DNA from: Anaeramoeba flamelloides
Lineage: Eukaryota; Metamonada; Anaeramoebidae
Direction of reading: 5' to 3'
DNA length: 64,000 nucleotides
NCBI GenBank assembly: GCA_027625915.1
Contig: JANTQA010000020.1
Coordinates: forward strand, 930,001-994,000
The notes under the pieces: generated by a model
What the model was told of the DNA's origin: nothing
Database searches by the model: none
The model's input: the letters and a program-made list of their open reading frames with translations, nothing else
Program-made: the position numbers and the translations under genes
Shown: positions 55,235-64,000 of the stretch, piece by piece
Layout of the letters: every line of letters begins with the position of its first letter
Position numbering within the stretch: position 1 is the stretch's first letter

Positions 55235-56747
55235 TTATTTTAAATATTGATTAATTTCATTTAATAGCAATTTAGATTCTGTTACGTAGTTATCAAATAA
55301 ATGGAAATCAATAAGTGTGGCCTTTTTTTGTTTTTGTTCGTTATACTCAGTTTCTTTGATCTGCAGAGCCCAGTGCCCTCGTTTAAAAGAAAGTCTGTTA
55401 ATGATTTCTTGATATTGTGAATCGTCTCTTTGTTCTTTCAGTTTATGGATTTGATCACATTCAACACCAATTAACTTTTCTGCAAGGGGGGAAAAGACGC
55501 TTACTTGGAAGTTTCTTGTGTGGTCAGCGATATTGATCGACATTGTATAACGGTACTTTGGGGCGTTCATGTGCTTTTGGCAATTTTGGCAATACCAATC
55601 GGATCCTTCCTCTTGGACTTTTTTTTTACAGTCAGGGCAAGAGGGGTAATAGAGTCTGCTATTTCTCGACATGTTTGTTAAAATGCCCGTGACAAAAATC
55701 CGATCGCCTTTGGGGTTGTTTGCGCCCAGGTTTTCCTCTTCAATGACCATCAACGATTTGTTTTCCTCTGTCTTATACCAATCCTGTGGGAGCGATCGGC
55801 CACTTCTTGTAATCGAGCTCCTTTTTTGAACATTGCCACCAGACTGCCACCATTTTCTGAGCTCCTGTGCGCTTGGGTAATCAGGGTTATGTATTATCTG
55901 TGTGCTGCCAATAACACTCAGGCTTTTCCATTGGTTAAAGGCATTTAACTTCGTCCCCCTGAATGCAATCACATACCCGCCTTCTGTATCGGTGGGGATG
56001 TTCAAATTCATTGCCTTGTCGCCCCAAAATGTCACTTCAACGGTTGCGCCCGTTTGGTCCCCAATGACAAGGTTCCTTTTGTAAATTTTCCCGCGGGTCT
56101 TTGAATCGATCGCGTCAAGGGTACCGACTTGTATTGCAATGCCGATTGCGTTAACGTTCATACCTGCATTTAGGTTTGTGATTTGGTCAATTGGTACAAA
56201 ATTTATGTTATGGCTGGGGAACTTGTTCACGCTTTCATTGCACATCTGGATAGTCGTACTGCCATTTGCAACCAGCTCAATGTCGTTGCTTAAAGTTGAG
56301 TACCTTGGGTTTGACGGTTTAATGTTCGCGCCAGATATGAAGTACACTTTCCCTTTTTCTAATAAATCATAAAAATTGTCAACCTGATCAGTGAAGAAGG
56401 TGATCTTGATTTCTACTTTTTCTTCGTCAATCAGATCGGCACTGAATAGCTTCCCGTTTTTGTTTCGAAACTCTCGAATTTCAGATTTGTATGTGACACG
56501 CACTTTGATTATAAAGGCTTCGTTCGTCCACGACTCAAGCGCAGAAATTGGGGTAATGTTCATTTCTCCTCCATACGTCATCCTCTCAGGAACACGTTGT
56601 TGTTGTTGACGTTGTTGTTGCTGTTGTTGCTGTTGTTGTTGTTGTTGAAGTTGCATTCGATTTTGGGTTTGGTTTTGTTGGGTTTTAAATTGGTTTTGTT
56701 GTGGTTGAATTTGTTGTTTTTCTTGGTTTTGGGGATTTGTTTGTTGT

Positions 56748-56807
<60 letters not shown>

Positions 56808-57414
56808 ATTACATTTTGGGTTTGGTTTTGTTGTTCCGTTTTAGGTATTAATTTTGGTTCGCCAATTTTACCATTCTCTTGCCCAACGATCTCCATTTTT
56901 GAAATCATATAAACGATGCCACTATTTTACGAATTGGTGATAAGGAAAAAATTAAAAACAGTGAATAAAATTAATTTGTTTTGAAAAAAGTGTTTTATCA
57001 AAAAAGTGTTTAACAGATCCACGGAAAGATGTCGACTGAAGTTTTTCATCTGTTTTAAGGATCCTTTTTAAAACTTTTTTTTTTTCAAACGTTTTTAAAA
57101 CAACAAGTTTAAAAACAACAACAAAAAAAAAAAAATTAAAATTAAAATAAAAAGAAAAAAATTTACCGTTTTGGTACTTGTCGTGTAAAAAAATTTAAAG
57201 CGCGAATGATCGTAAATTGCTTAAGTTTATTCTCAACAAACAGTTTTGTAAAATCGCTATTAAAATAGCTCAAAGCAGACTGTGTTCCATCAGAGATCAT
57301 TGCAGCAAATTTTGGTGGTTCTGTATTTGATCTTTTGATCTGAATAATTTGAATGATCGGATTTTCAGCTTCATTATTCTTCATCTTTTCAAGTGCGTTT
57401 GGGGTTAATGTCAT
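55235..57414 (-). CDS. RPA1: Replication protein A 70-kDa DNA-binding subunit
   Basis: Two exons on the minus strand, 57414-57167 and 56921-55235, joined across a 245-bp GT-AG intron (donor GTAAAT, acceptor ATAG), give 644 residues (human 616). The junction rebuilds the end of the N-terminal OB fold: FTRQVPKR|GIVYMISKMEIVG, like human RRVVILMELEVL. Order: OB fold DBD-F (1 to about 100, protein-interaction domain), Gln-rich linker with runs of 22 and 12 Gln (about 122-191), DBD-A (from ITPISALESW, ~205), DBD-B (~325-430), DBD-C (~460-644) with zinc ligands C511, C514, C527 and C530 (CPDC...CQNC). RPA binds single-stranded DNA in replication, repair and recombination, with RPA2 and RPA3 (not here). 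The ATG at 57414 begins the conserved MTLTPNALEK; an upstream in-frame ATG would add a Phe-rich leader from T-rich DNA and is unlikely. Confidence 0.93.
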
Positions 57415-58089
57415 TTTGAAAAATGTTTTTGTTTGAGCAAGGGAAATCAAAAAAAAAAGGATGTTGAAAAAAAATGAAAAAAAGAAATATTTTTTTGGAA
57501 ACAAATTAAAAAAAATAAATTTGTATTTAAAATTTCTCTATTTATACTTTTTATTCAAAAAATTGGTTTTTCTGAACAAAATGTTCATTCACTAAGGTTT
57601 TTGTTTTTGTTATGTTGAAAAAACTATTTATTGTGAAAATAATTTTTGTATTTTTATTTTTTCTTCAGTTTAATAATATTTTTTATGTAACTCTTCTCTT
57701 TCAATACAAAGTTTCTCTTGAAGAACGAGAAAAACAAATATTTTTTTTTTAGTCTCTTTCCAATTAACAAGAATTAATTTCCATAAAAACGAACCCATTT
57801 CTTTACTTGAAAATCGATCGTTTCATTTTTTTTTCTACCAAGTCAGAAGAATTTTTTTAATTCAAAAGGTCTTTTGAAAAAAAATATTTAAATTGTTTCA
57901 CTTTTTATATGGTTTATTTATTCTGTAAAGTGTTATGATTAAATTCACCTTAGGAAAACCGTTCTTAATTCTGAGGGGTTTATAAATTTCTTTTTGTTTT
58001 TACAACAAAAAGTTAAATATTTCCAAAAAATAAAAAGTTTTTTTCAAATTATCGCTAACGTGCTATTCTTGTTACATAAAAAATTGTTG

Positions 58090-58400
58090 TTCAAATGATC
58101 TGTACTGAAAAGTTAAATTAATGTTCAAAGATAAAAAGTGTGTTTCTTTGTTGTCGAAGACCTAAACATAAAAAGATCAAAGAAATTGAACACTAAAATC
58201 TTTAAGTAAATATCATCTGATTTCTTCAAGTTCTATTATTTAAAAACTAATAATAAAAATGAAAGGATCTAAATGAAATTTTTATCTCAAAAAATAGAGT
58301 TAATTTATGATAAAAGAAAATTTTAATCAAAAAAAATCTAAAGATTTCAAAAAAATATGGAATAATTATGAAAAATTAGAACAAAATTCATTCCTAATTT
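58090..58400 (+). repeat. Dispersed repeat, copy 2 of 2
   Basis: Same family and direction as 34715-35060, sharing GTGTGTTTCTTTGTTGTCGA and TTATCTCAAAAAATAGAGTT. No coding capacity. Confidence 0.5.
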
Positions 58401-59123
58401 ATCATTAACTTTAAATATCAAGCAGTTTACCATCAAAATTGATTGAATTTTTAGTCTATAATATTGGGTAGTGAATTGGATTTTCCTTTGGCACAAGAAG
58501 AAAATAGGAATTATTTTATTTTTAAACCTTGATTGTCATGTTTGTTATACTTTTTTTTGATAAATGTAGACTTGTCCATATTTCCAAGAAAATTATGAAT
58601 TCAGAATCGTTTATTTTCCTATTTTATAATCCTATAATGTTCAGGATAAATGGGGAAAAATTTTTATTTAAGTCTTAATTTCCTTTTTCAAATAAATAAA
58701 GATCACAATAACAACCCACTCATTTGTAAACTCTGTTTTTAAAAAAATAATAATAATATAGAAGAAATTTTCCCCTATTTAGTATCTGAATAAAAGAAGT
58801 ATCTCAAAAATTGTTATTTGACTAAGATTTTTTAATTTTTAAGTTCAAAAATTTTGAAAAAAAAATTCAAGTTCTACCTGTCTTTATCCTCTTTGAATAT
58901 TCCTTTTATGGTAAATACTACAATTACTGACTTATATGAAAACAGATACAAGGAATCTTGTAAAAATTTATAATTTAGGTTTTTTTTTCAGTAGTTTTAC
59001 ATTTAAGTAAAACTGTCTTCAAAACAAAAATTAAAAAATTACCTTGAAAAAGGTTTGAAAATCAAAAAATCCTCTTATGTCTGAAAGTTTTTCTGATTTG
59101 TAGTAAAAAAATTAAAAAATATA

Positions 59124-59165
59124 CAGCCAGTTTCACTTTTAAGGTACAAACTTTCAAAATCGACT
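59124..59165 (+). mobile_element. TA-flanked MITE, copy 4 (left end only)
   Basis: CAGCCAGTTTCACTTTTAAG followed by GTACAAACTTTC matches the left terminal repeat of the MITE at 12457-12650, preceded by TA. The interior and right end are missing, so this is a deleted copy. Confidence 0.65.
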
Positions 59166-59664
59166 GAAGGAAAATTTTGAAAAGAATAAACAAAAACTAT
59201 ATTATTTTTAACTTGAAGCGAAGGTAATGATACAGGAATTTTTCGTCGAAAAAAAATTTTGATGAATGTTTACTAATTTTCGAAAAAAAGTTGAATTTTA
59301 AGATTTCAACACAATAGGTATTTGTAGGCTTATAAAAATCACCAAATTTCGAAAAAGGTATTCATATTCTCCAAGAATAATTTATAAAACTAAAGTAAAA
59401 TAGACTAAGTAAAAATTTAAATTCCATAAAAGGAGATTTAAACTCATAAATAAATTACAAATTCTGAACTTTGAAAACAAATCAAAAAAAATCAAATTTT
59501 CAAAAAAAGAATTTTAAAATATCAATTGGGAAGTAGAAAATTTAAAATAATTAAATATAAATCTAAATCGGTTTAGGGAAACAATAATTAACAATAAATC
59601 TATTTGAAAAGGTCAATAAATTTTCAAAATTATAAAATACAATAACAATTCTAATAAATATTTC

Positions 59665-59935
59665 TGCCTTCAAGTGCCTAGGTTTTCTTGAAGTTTTCTA
59701 TTTTATTTATGAAGTGTTCTAAGTTTTTTTTTTTACTTTTTGAAATAAACAGAAAATTTTAATAAATTTTCGGTTTATTACAAAACTCAAAAAAACCTAT
59801 CGAAAATCTATTAATTTTTAAATAAATAGGAAACTCAAGTGAATATATTAGAGGTTTTCTACAATTTAAAAGAACTTAGCAAAATCTATGATTAATCATT
59901 ATTATTTTAGATTCTTAAAAACCTAATAATCTTAG
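59665..59935. repeat. Hairpin-cluster repeat, site 9
   Basis: AAGTGCCTAGGTTTTCTTGA and TATGAAGTGTTCTAAGTTTT lead into a hairpin (about 59725-59800, GAAATAAACAGAAAATTTT against AATAAATTTTCGGTTTATT). Then follow a CCTATCGAAAATC linker, an AAACTCAAGTGAA linker and a second hairpin (59848-59925). The order is the same as at site 7. Confidence 0.7.
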
Positions 59936-60149
59936 AAGGAAATTAATTCATCCCTTGGAACTATGAAAAAAAAAAAAAAATGAATTTTTATTAACAAAAA
60001 TATGCTATATTTTAATTGTGCTTCAAAAAACAATTAATTAAATGGTTTTTAAAATTGTAATGTTGTGTTGCAATACTCAGAAAGTATAAAATATACATAA
60101 TCATACTTGTACTATAAAATAAAAAAATGTTCAATTAAAATCAAGTATA

Positions 60150-61110
60150 AATTCAAAAAAAAAAGTACCCAATCCTAGTATTGAAAAAAAAAAAAACAGA
60201 ACTATCCGATTACTACAATACCAAACTTACTTTTTATGTTCTATTCCAAACAGAATTATTATTTTAAAAAAATGATACATTTTATTATTCATCTTATCAT
60301 TGGTTAATGATAAAGAAAATTATGATTCTCTGTAAAAATTTCTAAACAAAAATTTAGGAATTATAACGGTTAGAGGAATTTGATTTCCTCCCTTCAAAAT
60401 AATTAAAAAAAAAATTGATACATTTTTAGAAATTTTCAAAAATTCAAAAATCCAACCTAATTCCAAATTATTTCAAAAAAAAGTTCTTTTCATTGAATAA
60501 AAAAGAAGCCGGATTTTCTATGAAGAAATTGTACAAAAATATACTTTAAAAATAAAACTACCCAGGCAGAAAAGAACCCAGCATAAAAAATCGGCTTAAT
60601 ATCAAAAGAATAACAATAATTTTTTAAAACTCGAAAAAAAAATTAATTTGTTGATTCAAAGAACATTTCCAAACTATTTTTTCTTTTTTTATTGAACAAA
60701 AAAATTTTGAGAAAAACATCATATTATTAAAAATACGCACAAAATACTTTTTTCAAACCTGGGAAATTCAACTTAAAACCTAAAGAAATACTTTTTTAAT
60801 TTCATCATAAATAATCAATAATGAATACGCCAATCTTAATTATTTCGGTAATTCATTAATAATCCAATAATTAAAAGTCTCAATATGTTGTATTATATTA
60901 ATTTCACAACTTTTGGAATATTTTTAAACAAAAAAAAATTTTCAATTTAATAATTCTAATAATCAAAAAAAAAAAAAAAAATATTCTAAAAAAAATGATT
61001 TTAATAATATCATATTACATTGTTTATACTCTTATATTTGAAAAAGAATATTACCTAATATTTTATCTTTCGAGAAATTTATTATATCAATAAATATAAA
61101 AGAAAGTAAG
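60150..61110 (+). repeat. Dispersed repeat, copy C
   Basis: It aligns with copies A and B through CCGATTACTACAA, AATCCAACCTAATTCCAAAT, TTGATTCAAAGAACATTTCC and AAAATACTTTTTTCAAACCT. It carries neither the foldback seen in copy A nor the insert seen in copy B, and so approximates the uninterrupted form. Confidence 0.6.
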
Positions 61111-61482
61111 ATCATTTTTTCTAGATCCTCAAGGATTTAATATTTGATTTTTTTTTCTGGTATTTTTTAAAATAAGATTAAATATTCAATTTTATTTGTT
61201 CATAAAAACTCTCAGAAATTACTCAAAGTGGGATTTTATAAAAATCAAAATAATTTTCTTTTTTTCTATGGATTTTTCAAATACAAGAAATTCAAAATAT
61301 AAAAAAAATATCAGATCTATTGACTCAAGATTTAATTGGAAAACAATGGAATCTTTTAAAAATGATAACTCCGTTTTCACAAGTTGATAAATGAGTCAAC
61401 TTGTCAGGTTTAATTGTATTTTTTTTTTTTTTAAATAATTACTCTATTATCATTGGGGATGGTAAATAAGATTTCTATAAAC

Positions 61483-62273
61483 TTAGAGGATTGGTTTCTA
61501 CGAAGGAGAAATCGAATAGTAAAGTATGCTGTTATTTGGTGTAAATCAAATTAGTACTTCATGATTCACATTTCTCTCAAAAAAAGATACATCAAAAAGT
61601 ACTTATTTGTCGATCCTCATCGATCCTCATCGATTGAAAATGATACTTGTATTAATGAAAATCTCAAAATATTTCTGAAAAAAATCTGCATTTTATCTAA
61701 AATTTTAAGTTGAATTATCAAAATAAATAATCCAAAGTTGTGAAATATCAATGTCAAATTTGAATGGAATGTAGATTAGTAATAAAAAATTTAAATATTT
61801 TTAAAAAATTAATTAATTAACCAATATTTTTTAAAGGAATTATTTCTAAAACATTGGAAAGAAATTGATTTTAGAATTTTTTTAAAAATCAGGAGTTAAA
61901 TTCAATCCGTATTTGGGTTTTTATGTTGGATGATAATTGAGTTAATCTTTGAAATTAAAAAAATACAACAATAGTTAATTTTGAAAGTTCTAAATATGCA
62001 TTTTTGTAATACTAGGAAAAGATTGTTTTGGGTTTTTATCTTTAAATTTGGAAAAGGAATTAAAAAAAATTTTTTCAAAATGATTATTTTGAATTGTGAT
62101 TCTGAGCAAAAAATGACATAATTTATTCTGCAATAATATTTATAATAGATTTTTTAGAGCTATTTCAGAGCTATTTCAGAGCTATTTCAGCGATATGAGC
62201 ACTAATATTATTGGCACCCAATTAGGACATACTTTGATTATAAAGAATAATATGGTGACCATAATCTCTTAAT
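61483..62273. mobile_element. Foldback of the GGGATTAGCG family, diverged copy
   Basis: The right end, complement of TGGTGACCATAATCTCTTAA, is close to the TTAAGGGATTAGCGTCACCA end of the element at 17325. The left end TTAGAGGATTGGTTTCTACG matches that element's other end. Internal words (AAAGTATG..GTAATTGGGTG, CTCTAAAAAATCTATTATAA) also match. At 62156-62190 the 11-bp unit AGAGCTATTTC is repeated three times. Confidence 0.65.
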
Positions 62274-63084
62274 AATTATTTTCAAGACCTAGATAAAAAC
62301 TTCAAACATTATTCCTTTTAATTTAACTAAGTTTTTATTAAGATGGTTACTAAAAACAAAAAAAAGAATAAGTCAATAAAGAAAGCTCATATAAATCAAA
62401 ATAAATATATCTTTGATTCACCTTGTTGAAATCAAAAATAGTTAATATGATTTTTGTTATTTAACTTATTACCTATGATGGGTACAACTGAAGCAAATTA
62501 TAAAAAAATTAACTTTTTTTTAATAAGATAGAATTTATTAATTTCCATTCAACACCATTCCAAACAAACCATACTGGTAACACTTTTAATAAAAAAAAAT
62601 TTAGATCAAAATTTTTGATCAGCTTCCAATAGAAATATTCCCAAGATCAACAAAAATATTAAACACTCTGGTTTTCCCAAACATTGTTTATTGTTTGAAT
62701 TACCTTTTTAAAAAGGAAACTTTTGTGATTAGCCAAAATCTTCCAATTTTGTTAATTCTTGTTCAAAAAGTTGAATGAAAATTTTGATCCTTTTCTTATG
62801 CAAATAGAAGTATTTTGAAACTTAAAAAGAGATTCACAAACTTACTAATATATTAAAATTATAACTTTAAACTTTATAAAAGTAACCTCCTTAATAAACC
62901 TAAAAGAGAGTTTTTCTCAAAATATTCTGAGAATAACCAACAGGATCTTCCAAAATCCCTTAATTCAAAACTCAATATTGTTATAGAGGTTATTTTTCTT
63001 AGACCTTGATGAGTTCTTCATTGTCCTCTATACTTTGAACCTTGGAAAAAAATCATTTTTTGACAATTAATTTTTAACAAGAGA

Positions 63085-63551
63085 ATGTCTGTTTTCCTCG
63101 AAACAACAGAAGGGGACTTGGTAATTGATTTGTTTTCTGAAGAGTCACCAAAAGGGTGTTTAAACTTTCTCAAATTGTGTAAAATCAAATATTACAATCA
63201 ATGCATTTTCCATTTTGTACACAACGGATTTATTATCCAAACAGGTGATCCGACAAATACAGGGAAAGGGGGCAGTTCGGTCTGGGGTGTAATTGAAGGA
63301 GAAAAAAAGCGTTATTTTGAAGATCATTTTTCACCAAAGCTTAAACATAATAAACGCGGGATTGTGACAATGGTGAATAAGGGACCAAACCAAAACGGTT
63401 CACAATTTGCAATTACCGTTCGTGGAACAGATTTAGAGCATCTAGATAATAAAAATATGATAATTGGAATCGTGGAAGAAGGGATTGACATCGTTGAGAA
63501 TATTAGTGAAGCAGTTACGGACGAAAAGGGAAGGCCTTACGAAAATATTCG
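63085..63551 (+). CDS. PPIL4: PPIL4-like nuclear cyclophilin, first exon (partial)
   Basis: The frame MSVFLETTEGDLVIDLFSEE...CLNFLKLCKIKYYN...FIIQTGDPTNTGKGG...KRGIVTMVNKGPNQNGSQFAI...ENI matches PPIL4 closely, including the LCKIKYYN and IIQTGDPT.TG stretches. It ends at a good donor (CG|GTATGT, 63552), phase 2, so the gene continues beyond the window. The family then has an RRM RNA-binding domain and a charged tail, and acts in the nucleus with the splicing machinery. The cyclophilin fold is almost complete here (155 codons). Residues that catalyse proline isomerisation in cyclophilin A are changed, as in human PPIL4: the Arg55 position is Phe (HFVHNGF), Trp121 is His (EHLDNKN) and His126 is Asn. 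It probably binds rather than isomerises. Confidence 0.88.
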
Positions 63552-64000
63552 GTATGTATTAATTTTTTGTTTCTTTTAATTTGTTTTGTTCTTTTCTTTT
63601 CTTTCAATCTGGAAAGAAAAAAAAACCCAAGAGAATAAATTCAACTATTCAAAATACAGCAAAGTACACAACACCTTTTACAATAATTTTTTTTTTCACT
63701 GATTAACTTTGCCCTGACACAGCTTTCGATTATTCTTAATTTTTTTTAAAAACGACATTAATTTTTCAACACGTTATTTCAATTAACAAAAGAAAGTATT
63801 CTCCCAAATCTCATAATGGAAAATTAAAAAATCACTACAGCTATTTTCAAAAAGTGTATACTTTTTTTTTTGATGAGATAGCCAGGATGAATGCTTTACT
63901 AAAGTTTTCTATTTGAATAAATTTAGGATTTTTTTTCTTAAGGGTCTAGTCATTTACCGTGAAAAGGCACCATACTCAAGGGGTGACCTGAGACCAAAAA
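63552..64000 (+). other. Start of an intron in the PPIL4-like gene
   Basis: It begins GTATGT. No continuation of the cyclophilin (expected to read near RI..TVILDDPF) was found before the window ends, so the intron is at least 449 bp. 63838-63938 matches the left arm of the NAC-alpha intron foldback (TACAGCTATTTTCAAAAAGT, CTAAAGTTTTCTATTTGAAT) and is preceded by TA. Confidence 0.6.

Larger units (their letters stand above)
57415..63084. other. Gene-poor gap between RPA1 and the cyclophilin gene
   Basis: No gene was recognised in 5.7 kb. RPA1 and the cyclophilin gene diverge from it, so both promoters are here. It holds a dispersed repeat (58090-58400), a MITE fragment (59124-59165), hairpin-cluster site 9 (59665-59935), dispersed repeat copy C (60150-61110) and a foldback (61483-62273). 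62300-63084 is AT-rich with no visible function apart from the promoter side of the cyclophilin. Confidence 0.6.

Noticed and set aside
56597-56851. Leu-rich frame opposite the RPA1 poly-Gln tract
   Set aside because: The Leu runs are the complementary reading of CAG/CAA repeats in RPA1.
57415-57504. An N-terminal extension of RPA1 that looks like a signal peptide
   Set aside because: The in-frame upstream Met adds a Phe/Leu stretch from T-rich leader DNA. RPA1 is nuclear and its conserved start is at 57414.
61196-61387. 63-codon frame between repeat copy C and a foldback
   Set aside because: Lys/Asn/Phe-rich, no family likeness, next to repeat DNA. It is probably chance.

Overview
This is nuclear DNA from a very AT-rich eukaryote, most likely a free-living amoeboid protist. 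The evidence is spliceosomal GT-AG introns, eukaryote-only genes (NAC-alpha, RPA1, maspardin, cystinosin, R2R3 Myb, an NHE-type exchanger, a PPIL4-type cyclophilin), and proteins full of poly-Glu, Lys/Glu and poly-Gln runs. An ankyrin-BTB protein together with this composition resembles Anaeramoeba, but the sequence alone does not prove the lineage. No prokaryotic operon, tRNA, rRNA or CRISPR array was seen.

Genes are islands of clearly higher GC in long, extremely AT-rich gaps of 2 to 7 kb. In order they are: an ankyrin-BTB protein (6673-8347, +, two exons); maspardin/SPG21 (15653-16849, -); an M20 metallopeptidase (20877-22409, -); an R2R3 Myb factor (about 27954-28941, +, at least two exons); a 58-residue protein that is one SH3 domain (32908-33084, -); cystinosin (36599-37564, -); NAC-alpha (43114-46245, +, two exons around a 2.4-kb intron); an NHE8-like Na+/H+ exchanger (51571-53407, +, two exons); RPA1 (55235-57414, -, two exons); and the first exon of a PPIL4-like cyclophilin (63085-63551, +), which continues past the window. 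Splice junctions were placed by reading frames across GT-AG sites and by matching the joined protein to the family.

The gaps hold mostly non-autonomous DNA-transposon-like repeats, nearly all foldbacks: (i) TTAA-flanked foldbacks of 0.55-1 kb in at least three end-sequence families; (ii) TA-flanked MITEs (miniature inverted-repeat elements) with Tc1/mariner-like CAGT ends, including a 170-196 bp family with three full copies and a fragment; (iii) at least nine clusters of 70-100 bp hairpins that share a GC-rich linker vocabulary; (iv) larger dispersed repeats in two or three copies, several carrying other elements, where a second copy shows the empty site. No transposase gene was recognised.

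The genes do not form one pathway. Three (cystinosin, NHE8-like exchanger, maspardin) belong to families that act in the endosome-lysosome system; the others serve replication/repair (RPA1), nascent-chain handling (NAC-alpha), transcription (Myb), peptide turnover (M20) and probably RNA processing (PPIL4). The most unusual items are the stand-alone SH3 protein, maspardin without its nucleophile serine and with a long charged tail, the histidine-rich segment of NAC-alpha, the hairpin clusters, a near-perfect TTAA foldback just upstream of cystinosin, and an isolated G-quadruplex-type tract in DNA that otherwise almost lacks G/C runs.
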